The translations under genes were made by a program, and so were the position numbers. A model generated the notes under the pieces. It did not search any database. It was given only the letters and a program-made list of their open reading frames with translations, and was not told the DNA's origin. This document shows positions 11,690 to 23,053 of a stretch of 64,000 bases of DNA, in pieces (the first letter of the stretch is position 1; each line of letters opens with the position of its first letter). This DNA is from Phascolarctos cinereus (Eukaryota; Chordata; Mammalia; Diprotodontia; Phascolarctidae): NCBI RefSeq assembly GCF_002099425.1, contig NW_018343990.1:2542001-2606000 (forward strand), read 5' to 3'.

Positions 11690-11968
11690 CTCTTGGCATA
11701 TCTAGAATGCACTCCATTCTCACCTCTCTATGTCTTTGAACTCCTATTTTCTTGAAAGCTCAACTCAAGTAAGACCTCCTACATGAGGCCTTTCCTGATC
11801 TAGCCAGTTGCTAGTCCCTCCCCTCACCATTACTTTTTATTTATTTTTCCATATACTTATATATGAATATGTTATTTTTCCTGATGGAATGTAAGCTCCT
11901 TGAAAGCAGTGATTTTTCTTTCTCTTTTTCTTTTTTTAAATCTTTAGCCCCTACTAGAGTAATTGGCA
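11690..11968 (+). mobile_element. L2 3' end
   Basis: ttgaaagctcaactcaagtaagacctcc, catgaggcctttcctgatc and gatggaatgtaagctccttgaaagcagtga are standard L2 3'-end blocks. The 7SL copy starts where the final 'aataaatgcttgttga' would be expected. Confidence 0.75.
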
Positions 11969-11969
11969 C

Positions 11970-12228
11970 AAAGCCTCTCAGGGAAGCCAAGGCTAGCGGA
12001 TTGTTTGAGCTCAGTGGTCCTGAGTTGCAGTCAAGTTAAAATCAATTAACTGCCCATACTAAGCCTGACACCAATATGGTGGACTTCTGGCAAAGTAGGT
12101 GCCACTAGGCTGCCTAAGGAGAGGCAAACCAACCCAGGTCAAAAAGCTAAAGCTTCCCTGCTGAACAGGAGTAGGATCGGATTGTAAATGCTTACTGTAC
12201 TTGCAGCCTGGCAGAGATAGGTCTAGTA
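11970..12228 (+). pseudogene. 7SL (SRP) RNA retropseudogene
   Basis: The block is a diverged but near full-length 7SL RNA. It has gaagccaaggctagcggattg and tttgagctcagtggtcctgag from the 5' Alu part, then actaagcctgacaccaatatggt, gctgcctaaggagaggc, acccaggtcaaaaagc and tgctgaacaggagtaggatcgg from the S domain, and gcttactgtacttgcagcctgg from the 3' Alu part. It is followed by an A-rich (AATG/AAAT)n tract, as expected for LINE-mobilised RNA. Substitutions are too many for a working SRP RNA. Confidence 0.85.
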
Positions 12229-12385
12229 AATAAGTAGAAAGATGGACAAATAAACGAATGAATACACAATCAAGTAGATGGATAAAAGTGAATGAGTGGA
12301 TAGATAAATGAATACAAAAATGGATAAATAAATAAGTAGATAAATGAATGAATAAATGAATAACACGCATGCACACACAAACCAT
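12229..12385. repeat. Degenerate (AATG/AATA)n tract after 7SL copy
   Basis: Imperfect tetranucleotide units (aatgaatg, gataaata) probably grew out of the poly(A) tail of the 7SL retrocopy. Confidence 0.75.
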
Positions 12386-12899
12386 GAAAAAAAAATTAAC
12401 TAAGCAATAAATGTTTTCTGATTCACTGATAGATATGCCTAGGACTGGACCTGGAAGAGTCTCACCTCCATCTTCTCAAAGCAGAAAAATCGAAGCAGGT
12501 CAAACACAGACCCAAGACTGTCACTCACATTGATTGGAGATCTTTTCAGACAGAATGCACTATAGAAACCAATCACTCTCAAATTACATTGATATGAACT
12601 AATTCTCCTTAGAATAGAGGAGGTCTTAGCAGTATTACACCATCAAGGAACACTTACACTATTTAAGAGCATACTCATATTTGAGTGGTGTTTGAAACAA
12701 AAAGATTCTCTTTCCCCAATGTCCCCTGCTTCTGGTCTCATGTTTTGTTATGTGTCTTTCCAGAAAGTTCGTAAGTCTAAGGACAGTGGCAGGTGGCATG
12801 CAGATGAAGAAACTCTGACACCAGCTAGAATGACCCACAAAGCTCAGACATCATCTTATCTCAGAAGACTGGCTAATGCCCAGTTAAAAAGGGCCAGCA

Positions 12900-13100
12900 A
12901 AGTTTAGAATCATAAAGCCCTGACTTTGTCAAGTGCTTTTAACTTTTAAAATCATCTTTATATTTTATCCCTAAAAATAACTCCCAAAATGCAGGTGGTA
13001 TTTATCTAAATTTAATTGAGGAAATTAAGGCATGGTGAGCCAGACTAGAACTTCAGTCTCCTGACTCAGCCTAGTGTCCTTTCCATTACCCCAGGGCTTG
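12900..13100 (-). repeat. Diverged MIR
   Basis: Weak reverse MIR pattern: aagtgcttttaacttttaaaatcatc, gaggaaattaaggcatgg, cttcagtctcctgactcagcc...ccattaccc. Confidence 0.5.
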
Positions 13101-13150
13101 GCAATTTTCCCAAAGTGGTTTGCCATATTGTGGTGTACTCATTCTGGCCA

Positions 13151-13390
13151 CAGGCAGCTAGGTGGTGCAGCGGATGGGCCTGGAGTCAGGAAGACTCATC
13201 TTTCTGAGTTCACATCTGGCCTCAGACACTTTTTCTAGCTTGGTGGCCCTGAGCAAGTCATTTAACTCCATTTGCCTCAGTTTCCTCATCTGTAAAAATG
13301 AGCTGGAGAAGGAAATGGCAAATCACTGCAGTATCTTTGCCAAGAAAATCCCAAATGGGAAATGACTGAAATGACTAAGAAACACCAACA
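13151..13390 (+). repeat. CORE-SINE (MAR1-type), full length
   Basis: ggcagctaggtggtgcagcggatgg head, cctcagtttcctcatctgtaaaaatgagctggagaaggaaatggc and the tail gccaagaaaatcccaaatggg...gactaagaaacacc. Confidence 0.92.
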
Positions 13391-13489
13391 TTCTGGCCTA
13401 AAAACTCTGAGATAGGGAGTGGACTGATGATTTCATTGATTTAAGAAACTCTGAGATGAGGAAGCTCCCTCTACTAATGCAAGTTAACA

Positions 13490-13790
13490 GCTTCTCTGCC
13501 GCTTACGGTTTTAGACTTTACAACTGAGACAACTCAGTGCTTCACTGAGAGGTTTAATGACTTCTTAGAGTCATGTAGCAAGTATGTCTCAGAGACAAGC
13601 TCTAAAGTGAGATCTTCCTGATTTCACAGTCTGTTTTTATCCACTACACCACTTTGGTGAGGTAAAAGGGACAGCATTAGAAAGAGGGCTCAACCAGGAC
13701 TCAAGAAACCTGGATTCTAGTCCTAGATTTGCAAGTAATTATCTGTGTGTTGTTGATCAAGTCACAGACCAGAAGAACACCTTTGAAGCT
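13490..13790. repeat. Two diverged MIRs, tail to head
   Basis: A reverse MIR (ttacaactgagacaactcagtgc...ttcctgatttcacagtctg...tatccactacacca, 13510-13655) is followed by a forward MIR piece (aacctggattctagtcctag...gtgttgttgatcaagtcac). Confidence 0.55.
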
Positions 13791-13799
13791 TCAAAATGA

Positions 13800-14930
13800 C
13801 TGGAGGATTTTGGATTTCCCATATCCCCATTAGCATCTAAAGAGCATTTTGGAAACAGGAGACCCAAGTTTGCATCCACAGCCAAGGACAGAATGGATAC
13901 AGGTTCAAGGCTCAGCAAAGAAAGGTTACATAATATTTAAGGAGAACAGCTTAAGGGCTCTAGCAAAAGGACTTCCAAGAGCTTGTGAGTTACATTTTTA
14001 CCACATTTGCCAGCTAAGCTTAAGACCACTTTACTCCTAGCATCAGCATTTCACCGACCTTTTTTTTTTTTGGAAGGGGGGAAGGGAAGGGGAATGTTTG
14101 TATCAATTGTACCAACTATATTACCTTAGTAAATACCCCTATCTAAGGAGTTAATTGAAAAGATAATCAACTAACAATCATGGTGGGAAACACAGGAGCT
14201 ATATAGTATTAAAAAAACAACCTACCCCACCTCCTGAGACTTGACTCTCTAAAACCTCCTGAGGGGAGGTATAATAGCTATACCCCGGTGATCCATTCCA
14301 TAAGTACACGTGGGAGTTGGGATAGTCACGCCAGAATACGTGCTACATATAAAATAATTATTTTGGATTAATTATTATCTCTAAGGCACTTTTGACTAGA
14401 TTATTTTGTAACTCCTTTCTGTGGGTGGGAAGGGAGACTAGCTGCTCTGGCAGTGAATGGAGAACGAAGACAGTTTTCCTCTAAGATTATGGCAGGGGTG
14501 GGAGGGGGAAGGATTTGCTGATCCTGCCTATGCACATACAGAGATTCCACCCTATCAGCTCAATCAAATTTATCAGCAGAGGAGATTTATTAGAGAAATA
14601 CTCCTCCAAACCTCCTCATCTTAGAAATTCAGTTGTCTAGGAACCTAGTATAGCCCTATGCCCTATTCTGCTCCACAGTCTGTATCACCATACCAGTAAA
14701 TGTTATCCCATATGCAACTTTGCTTACCCAGGTCTCCCACTTTACACACATTAGACCATATGTTGTTTATGAATACATACATGCATACATATATACATAC
14801 ATACATACATATATGGAGAAAGAGACAGAGAAATGGAGGAAACAGTTTTTTGGGGGGAGGGGGTTACCCCGGATCTTTTTTTTTAAAGACAGAATAAGGA
14901 ACAGGTTACAGCTTTTTCACGCTGTAAGAT
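13800..14930. other. Intergenic, no gene seen
   Basis: Apart from the CATA repeat, nothing is recognised. A block at about 14095-14475 with palindromic cctcctgaggggagg (14259-14273) might be an old element of unknown type. Confidence 0.4.
14778..14815. repeat. (CATA)n microsatellite
   Basis: About nine CATA/TATA units. Confidence 0.9.
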
Positions 14931-14939
14931 ACTACCCAT

Positions 14940-15095
14940 TAGGCAGCTAGGTGGTGCAGCAGATAGAGCACTGGCCCTAGAATCAGGAGGACATGAGTTC
15001 AAATTCGGCCTCAGCCACATAACACTCACTAGCTGTGTGACTCTGGACAAGTCACTTAACCCCAATTGCCTCATATTAAAAAAATGCTTAAAAAA
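14940..15095 (+). repeat. WSINE1-type CORE-SINE
   Basis: aggcagctaggtggtgcagcagatagagcactggccc, acatgagttcaaattcggcctcag, and caagtcacttaaccccaattgcctc with an A-rich tail. Confidence 0.93.
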
Positions 15096-16199
15096 ATACT
15101 ACCCACTAACTTATATGATATGCCTGGGACATATCTGTTGTTACTCCATCACAGACTACAGAAACAGAGGTTTATAAAGGTGGTGTCAGGCAATGGCAGA
15201 GGTGGATTTCAGAATTTGAGCTAGCTGCCTCCAATCCTCACCTGATTTGCTATATGTGTTGCCTTCAGTCATAAAAGAAAAGTGCTGGTAACAACCAGAT
15301 GGGGGGGGGATATGCACACTTTTAAGTTTAATCTACAATACTAACATTTTTCATCACTTTCTTAAGTGTAGAAATCAACAAAAGGATAAATGAAGACCTG
15401 ATTTGCAGTATTCGCTTGTTCCTGAGGTATAAACGTTGGCACTGAAAATGTACAACCGACTCTGAACAGGTGGTCAGAGTTGAATCTAGCACACCCCTGG
15501 ATGTGGCTCTCAAATCTCCTGCTTCTTATCTACAAAGGTAGCTCACCCGCAGATTCAGTGTCAGAATACCACCTCTGCTACGCTCTCTGGATTGTGGTTC
15601 ACTGCCCCGTACATACATGAATGAGACTCCATTTCTATTTCTTCTCTCCTCTATCAGTACCTGTGGTAATTTTTGCAGCCTGATATTAACTTAATGTAGG
15701 CTATTTTCTGTAGTTGGTTCTTTTTCATATGCTGTTTATCAAGTTACTGAAAACTGCTCTGTTCCTCTAAATTTCCTGCACATCTCAGGAAAGCATTTCT
15801 GAGCATGAGGAAGAGAAAGGTTTTCATTTTGTCAATTACAGCTGTGGTGCCAGTGGGAGTGAAATTGACTTGAATTTGTATCCATTACTGTTGTCTCAAT
15901 GTCTTTGCTCTCTGCACAATGCTTTATATACATTACATTTCTTTTAATTCTTTGGAAATCAATCTTGACTCATTCAAAGTTTGCAATTTATGTTTGACTT
16001 ATTGAACAAGGATTGCTTTTTTCCTAAGTTAATGCATATGTGTTCTGAGGTTGGAATAGTGAGGCAACTTAATTATAATATGCACCAAAGCAGCCTTATT
16101 TTTTTTAGTATTTTATTGTTGATCTTTCTCTTCATTCTATATTATTTACTCAGCTGATTAGCTTTAATGAGCACCTGGAGAGTAATTCGGTAAAACACT

Positions 16200-16520
16200 A
16201 CAGGAATCCACAGCCCAATAAATAAGAAAAAAAAGATATCATTATCACTTGGAAAAGATTGCATTCAGGTGGCCTACCTCCAGGAAACACACCTGACAGA
16301 TTCTGAGCATTCAGAGTCACCTTAATGAAGCTGACTGAAGGAGCCATATTTGCACCACCCTTCTTAGATCTCACACAGCAGGAGAAGCAGTAATGTTTTT
16401 TTCTACTAGTTTCTGGTTTCTTCCAATTATGGAAATCCAGAGGCAGACTCCAAGTTCAGAAAGGCCCTGAACAACTGATAAGACAAGTTTGTACATCTGT
16501 ACATACCAGGGGCAACGTTA
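16200..16520 (+). mobile_element. Old LINE endonuclease remnant (QETHL motif)
   Basis: Translation near 16270-16310 gives QVAYLQETHLTDSEHSE, the hallmark apurinic-endonuclease block of L1-type ORF2. It is followed by scattered matches (a SRRSSNVFFY...-like region equivalent to S-ARGVAIL). No longer open frame remains. Confidence 0.6.
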
Positions 16521-16899
16521 ATCCAAGTTGTCATCGCTGTGTCAAAAGTTAGGAAATGTCAGGTGAACATTTCCAAACTTTCTTTCTTCAAAAGATTTCC
16601 ACCAGGAAGCACAACGCCTCCATACCTTTCTAGATGCTGTCCTGGATTGGTGTGGTGGAGAAAAATTAATTAGCAGGTGATCAGCTCTCTAATAATATGT
16701 CTCTTAAATGTAGTTAGGCAGGTACTGGGGCAAAAGTGCAGTGCTGAGTCAGTTCAGGAAACTTTTGTAACTTGCTGGGACCTGTCAGAGATTATAATCT
16801 ACTGACCTGGCCTTCAACAATCCAGGGTCCACTTCCATATAATATGGAAGTATTGTTTCACAGGTAACACCATTTGTTGAGCAGGAGAACACAGGAGGG

Positions 16900-17640
16900 C
16901 TCCTAACACTAACAAGTGTTCTAGCACAGGTTCATTTGTGATCTGGTCAGGCAAGAAGACAGCTTTGGAGGGGTTAAATAAGCTTACTTGATTCTAGTCT
17001 AGTCTTCTTGAAAGTTGCTGATAATGGGAGCACCAACTCCTACAGCATGCCCTAATTACACTTTTTGAAGGGGCTGGCGAGAATAGGAGTACAATTCCTT
17101 GCATCCCCTAAAGCCTCAATGGGGCCAGTTGAGGCAAACACACAGATTCCCCCCAACCCTTGATGGGGGCTGACGAAGGCAGGTACTTGCATTCCTCTAT
17201 GCATTACCCAAACCCCAAAATGGGTTCCCTCACTTATTGACCAGTGCCCACTCGATTTATAGGGCAACAGACAAAGAAGGCATATTGCAAACAACAGCCT
17301 CACAGGTTAACTTTAGCAATATCATCATGACGTATCAGAGCACAGGTGTACATTATGTCCCCCCTATATCTCTACTGCACAAGCATGGTGGAGACGTTTA
17401 CAAACCATGACCAGGAGAAACATTATCTAGGATCCTGGAACTATTATCTAAAAAGCAATAACAAAATTCTCCTTACACATACTAAAATTCACCTTACTTA
17501 CAGGTATCCCAGGAGCATTTTACCAGAGTGGCGATTTCAGGAACCTCTTCCCCAGCCCCCAATGGAAGTTTCCAAATACAACCATGGAACTCTCGGTAGT
17601 GGTTAAGTGATGCTTGTGAGTAACTGTACATGCTCCACCC
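16900..17640 (-). mobile_element. Possible old LTR, unassigned
   Basis: On the minus strand a roughly 700-bp GC-mixed block starts tgtacagttactcacaagc and contains a TATA-like ctataaatcgag (near 17260). It then has two related units (cgtcagcccccatcaagggttgggg and cgccagccccttcaaaaag). Composition differs from the flanks. No family was recognised, and the call rests on layout only. Confidence 0.3.
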
Positions 17641-17649
17641 CCCGATTCC

Positions 17650-17895
17650 CTCTCAACCTCTCTATCACACCCACCACATATAAGATTACCTCTTATTAAG
17701 GAAGCAAGAGTAGTGGAAACAACCTTCTAGTGATTCCAATTTATCTTGTATATAGATTGTTTGTATATAGTTGACTGCTGGTTGTCTCCCCCATTAGACT
17801 GTGAGCTACTTGAGATAAGGGACTGTCTTTTACCTTCCTTTGTACCCCCCCCCACAATTTAGCATATATGTAGGCTCTCCAATGTTTATTAACTA
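17650..17895 (+). mobile_element. L2-like 3' end
   Basis: tgtctcccccattagactgtgagctacttgagataagggactgtcttt followed by atgtaggctctccaatgtttattaac is the usual L2 3'-terminal order. Confidence 0.65.
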
Positions 17896-18029
17896 TTTGA
17901 GAAAACCAAGAAAAAATAAAAGATGTGCACAAAGTAGGCATTCAACATGACTGTGAAATGGGTAAATAAACCATGGGAGGTTGTAGATTCTCCACCCCTA
18001 AACTTCTTCGGGAAAAGTATAGTATAAGC

Positions 18030-18122
18030 CAGGGGTGGGGAATGTGTGGATTCAAAGGGCCATACTTGAGGAACTAGATAGAGGGCCACATGTGGCCTCG
18101 GGGCTGCAGGTTCCGCACATCT
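18030..18122. mobile_element. Short non-autonomous hAT-like element
   Basis: The left end is caggggtggggaatg and the right end, reversed, is cagatgtgcggaa. The interior is partly palindromic (gggccatacttgaggaactagatagagggccacatgtggcctcgg). This layout matches small hAT derivatives with CAGGGGTGGGGAACC-type ends. The family name is not certain. Confidence 0.65.
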
Positions 18123-18149
18123 GGAAGCAATCAAGGTTCTAAATATTCA

Positions 18150-18225
18150 CCTGCTTGGATTGGGAACCTAAAGTCCTTTTCAGGTAGTGCTCAGTAAGTT
18201 ATTGAATAAATTAATGAATGAATGA
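18150..18225 (+). mobile_element. L2 3' tail
   Basis: ggtagtgctcagtaagttattgaataaattaatgaatgaatgac resembles the L2 end with TGAA repeats. Confidence 0.5.
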
Positions 18226-18283
18226 CGTGAGACAGAATAAACAAAGAGCTGGGAAGGAAAACCAAACTGAAAAATAACAAGCA

Positions 18284-18475
18284 AATGGTGCAGAGGGGAA
18301 CATGCTGGACTCAGATTCAGGAAAAACTGAGTTCAAATCCTGCCTCAGACACTTATTTAGCTGTGTAAATGGGAGCAAGTCACTTCACCTCAATTTCCTC
18401 ATCTAGAAAATGAGATAATATTTATAAAGTGCTTTGTAAAACTTAAAGTGCTATATAAATACTAGCTATTATCAC
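18284..18475 (+). repeat. MIR/CORE-SINE
   Basis: ctgagttcaaatcctgcctcagacac, caatttcctcatctagaaaatgag and taaagtgctttgtaaaacttaaagtgctatataaata. Confidence 0.82.
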
Positions 18476-19384
18476 ACAAAGGAATAGTCAATCTAAGAAA
18501 GAATGAAAACTGAGATTAAATGTGAATGACCCCAGTGAAGCACTTGAAGTGAGTGATCTTTAATGCCAAAATTAAACAAATGAGAACACTTGAAATAATA
18601 AGAAAAAAACCATTAATGAAAATATTAAGTCAGGTATGAATAATGTAAGATCTTAATAATGTCTTAAACCATTTGACCTTTTTTGGATAGAAACTGGGAG
18701 AAGAGGGGCCTGGGCTATGTACTCCAGGTGGCCTGAGGGATTGGAAAGTCGATGCTAGAGAGGTCAGAGTCAGGTGAAGAAAGCTAATGGGTATTAAAGG
18801 AGCAGGACGTGGGATCTTGTGATAAGGTCAGAGGATGGAGGCAAAATGAAAATTCTGCAAAAGTACCCACCAATCTTTTCTAATCCTACAAGTCTGAGCA
18901 TAATTCAGCAATGAGCAGGAAGCCAGGGACAGAGATGGCAGACTGAAAGAGACACTTTCACCAGCCAACAGAAGGTGATATTTAAAGTGTATTTTAATTC
19001 AAAGTTCATATTGAAATTCTTTTTAATTTAAATACTCTTCCTTCACTACTGGGTAACATTTACCACGTTCTTCATATATTCCCTCCCTTATAGGGTACTT
19101 TTCTCCTAGAAAAGGTTTAAATAGGGATTGGAAGAGTCATTGTCTTTTCTCTCATTGGCCAGCCCAATAAATCTTGTGCCTCATCCAGGATTTTCCTAAT
19201 GTTGACAGAAGAAATGGGCACACAGATATGGGTATGTGTGTACACATGTATGTGTATACACATAACACACTCCTTTGACTGTTTCTTTGAATTCCTTCCT
19301 TCAAAATGATGGAAACAACAGTATGATCACTGGTGGTGATGGGAGCTCTCTGCATGCCAAAATAAGTCTGTGCCAATTGCAACT

Positions 19385-19620
19385 GTAGTAATTACAATTG
19401 CAATAGCTCACATTTCTATATATTTTAAAATTTGCAAAACACTTTACAAATATCTTATTTGATCTTCAAAAGGACCCTGTGAGGCAGGTGTGTTTTTTAA
19501 TCCTCATTTTACAGATAAGGCAACAGATTCAGAGAAGTTAAATGATTTTATTAGGGTCAAATAGCTTAAGTTTCTGAGGTAGGATTTGAACGCAATTCTT
19601 CTTGCCTTTTCTCAGTCTAT
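19385..19620 (-). repeat. MIR/CORE-SINE
   Basis: Reverse pattern: cacatttctatatattttaaaatttgcaaaacactttacaaata, catttttacagataaggc-like core, and ggatttgaacgcaattcttc. Confidence 0.78.
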
Positions 19621-19879
19621 CTATCTAGTAATATACACTGCCTTACTCATACTGCATAGAGGAGTGGAGATGTACTTTCAGGATATTCCCTGAAAATATG
19701 ACCCTCACATAAAAAGATGGTGCTAGCGTTCCACAGTCATGCCTTTTATCTCCTCACTTGCCAATAGTGATAATAACCCTTGCATACCTATCTGTATGCT
19801 CTGACCAAATCTCCCATATGACTAGCAGCACACATTTGTGCAATGGTTGCCCCAGATTAAGGGCAGAGTCTGGTCAGAC

Positions 19880-20110
19880 CTGTAATCTTGGCCTTTTTCT
19901 TTGATACATTACCTATACTTAGAACCCTTTCCCTCCAGACCTCCATCCATCTCTTAGAATCACTGGTTTCCTTCATGAATGATCTCAAGCTTTACCTTCT
20001 GTCCCAGATCTCTCTTGGTCTCAGTCCCCATTCCCCAGATGCTAACGCCTTCCCATCCAAGATTACTGTGCCTGTTTTGTATGTGTCTTGTCTAAACCAC
20101 ACCTAGGTAA
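19880..20110 (+). mobile_element. L2 fragment
   Basis: ccctttccctccagacctcc...ttagaatcactggtttccttcatgaatgatctcaagc corresponds to the L2 region just before its 3' end. Confidence 0.55.
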
Positions 20111-20450
20111 CATCACCTCATGTCTACAGAGCAGATTTATAAAAGATGGCATACACTCAAAGTCATTTTCCACTCTTCTAGAAGGCTAGTTATGAAATGT
20201 CTCAAGCTTATGGTCCCAGTTAGAGAGCCTAACTCTGTAATAATGAATAGGCTAGGGTTGAGCTTCCAGGCCTACATAGAGAAGGTGGCTTTCTCCTGCA
20301 TGACTCTCAGTAAAGAGATACCAGGTGACATAAGAATAGGGTCAACCACAGGTGTTTATGAGAAATAATATTAAATCTGATAAATGCATTCTTTAACATG
20401 GAAGTTCTCAAACTCTCTGGTTTCAGGACACTTAAAAATTATTGAGGACT

Positions 20451-20602
20451 GGGGTAGCTAGGTGGTACAGTGGATAGAGCTCCGGCCTTGGAGTCAGGAG
20501 GACCTGAGTTCAAATCCAGCCTCAGGCACTTCACACTTACTAACTGTGTGACCCTACACAAGTCGCTTAACCCTGATTGCCTCACCAAGAAAGCAAAAAA
20601 AA
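20451..20602 (+). repeat. WSINE1-type CORE-SINE
   Basis: ggggtagctaggtggtacagtggatagagc, ggaggacctgagttcaaatccagcctcagg, a duplicated cacttcacacttac block, and an A8 tail. Confidence 0.93.
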
Positions 20603-22762
20603 TTTTTTTTAAATTATTGAGGACCCCCCCCAAGAGTTTTATTTAGGGGATTACAATTATCAACATTTACCATATTAGAAGTTAAAATATGTGAGTATTA
20701 TGAAAATAGTTTTGACCTCTCAACCCCCTGAAAGGCTCTTGTCCCCAAACTGTACTTTGAAAATCACTATTTTTAGGGGCAGAGCCAAGATGGCAGAGTA
20801 AAAGCAGTGACTTCCTTGAGCTGTCCCCCAAACCCCTTCAAATACCTGTAAAAAATGACTCTAAACAAATTCTAAAGCAGCAGAACCCACAAAATGACAG
20901 AGTGAAACAAATTTACAGCCCAAGACAACCTATATGGTTGAAGGGAAAGGTCTTTTGCACTGAGCTCAAAGAGGAGCACAGTTTAGCGTAGGCTACACAG
21001 GCAAAGACAGGGCCCCAGTGAACCTGGAGCAGGCCTCAGGGGACTGAATCACTGGTTTCCAGACTTCTTAATCCACAAACACCCAAGACAACCTAGAAGG
21101 TCAGTAGGAAAGGTCTGTCAGACCCAGGTGAGAAAAAAGCATGGTTGGGCCCGAGCCCTGGAACAGCCCTGGGGTGGCAGAGGTGGAAGTGGTTGCTTCT
21201 GGAGCTCTCAGCCCACACACAGTGAGGGGATCCAGTGGCTGATCAGAGGATGGCAGGGATCTCTTTGCTGGTGCTGAGGCACGATTCTCTTGCTTTGTCT
21301 GTGCCTGGATCTGGGTCACAGTTCTGGGTGGTGGTCCTGGGGGGAGAAGGAGCACTGGCATGGCGGAGCTTGTGGTGGTGGTAGAAAGGGAATATTCCTC
21401 ACAGTTCCAGGGCAGAGAAGAGTACTTGGGGTCACTCGTAGACCAGAGAACAGGCCAGGAAAGGAGTAAACACCTCACCCTTGATCATACCACCTTGGAA
21501 GAACTGACAATTTACAGGTCCGTAGAAGTATCTCTGAAAACAGCTGCACAAAACCCCAGAAGCTTGGAACAGTACACCCTTCACACTGGAAGCAGAGCCC
21601 TACCTTAACAAAGAGTTAAAAAGTCAAGTAATTGGCTGGGAACATGAGCAAACAGTGGGAAAAATACTCAGACTATAGAATCTTACTGTGATGACAAAAA
21701 AGATCAAAACATACAACCAGAAGACAACAAAGTCAAAGCTTCTACAGTCAAAGCCTCCAAGAAAAATGTGAATTGGTCTCAGGCCACGGAAGAGCTCAAA
21801 AAGGATTTTGAAAATCAAGTAAGAGAAATAGAGGAAAAATTGAGAAGAGAAATGAGAGTAATGCAAGAAAATCATGTAAAATGAGTCAACAGCTTGTTAA
21901 AGGAGACCCAAAAAACACCGAAGAAAATAACACCTTAAAAATAGATTAATCCAAATGACAAAAGTGGTCCAAAAAGCCAATGAGAAGAATGCCTTAAAAA
22001 GCAGAATTGGCCAAAAGGAAAAGGAGGTCCAAAAGCTCACTGAAGAAAACAATTCCTTAAAAATTAGAATGGAGCAAATGGAAGCTAATGACTGTATGAG
22101 AAATCAAGAAATTATAAAACAAAACCAAAAGAACGAAAAAAACAGAAGACAATGTGAAATATCTCATTGGAAAAACAACTGATCTGGAAAACAGATCCAG
22201 GAGAGAGAATTTAAAAATTATTGGACATGATCAAAAAAAGAGCCTGGACATCATCTTTCAAGAAATTATCAAGGAAAACTGCCCTAATGTTCTAGAACCA
22301 AAGTGTAAAATAGAAATTGGAAGATTCCACTGATCACCTTCTAAAAGAGATCCCAACATAAAACTTCCAAGAATATTGTAGCCAAATTCCAGAGTTCCCA
22401 GGTCAAAGAGAAAATATTGAAAGCAGCCAAAACGAAACAATTCAAGTACTGTGGCAACACAATCAGGATAACACAAGATTTAGCAGCTTCTACATTAAAG
22501 GACTGCAGGGCATGGAATATGATATTCCAGAGGTCAAAGGAGCTAGGATTACAACCAAGAATCACCTACCCAGCAAAACTGAGAATAATCCTTCAGGGGG
22601 GAAAAATGGATATTCAATGAAATAGAGGACTTTCAAGTATTCCTGATGAAAAGACCAGAGTTGAATAGGAAATTTGACTTTCAAATACAAGACTCAAAAG
22701 AAGCATGAAAAGGTAAACAGGAAAGAGAAATCATAAGGGATTTATTAAAGTTAAACTGTCTA

Positions 22763-22908
22763 GGGGCAGCTAGGTGGTACAGTAGATACAGCTCTGGCCT
22801 TGGAGTCAGGAGAACCTGAGTTCAAATCTGGCCTCAGACACTTGACACTTACTGGCTGTGTGACCCTGGGCAAGTCACTTAACCCCAATTGCCCCACTAA
22901 AAAAAAAA
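22763..22908 (+). repeat. WSINE1 inserted in HAL1
   Basis: This complete CORE-SINE has the ggggcagctaggtgg head and an A11 tail. Flanks share an imperfect 16-base target duplication (aaagttaaactgtcta and aaagttaaactattta), which proves it inserted into the HAL1 after the HAL1 was in place. Confidence 0.93.
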
Positions 22909-23015
22909 AGTTAAACTATTTACATTCCTACTTGGAAAGATGATATTTGTAACTCATGAGACCTTTCTCAGTATTAGAGTAGTTGTAGGGAATATATACA
23001 TACATACATACATAT

Positions 23016-23052
<37 letters not shown>
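23016..23052. repeat. (TG)n microsatellite
   Basis: This is an uninterrupted TG tract in the HAL1 spacer, preceded by four CATA units (22996-23012). Confidence 0.97.

Positions 23053-23053
<1 letters not shown>

Noticed and set aside
21101-21478. Minus-strand 125-residue frame
   Set aside because: It is antisense to the GC-richer 5' UTR of a HAL1; the matching region in the minus-strand HAL1 gives a similar chance frame.
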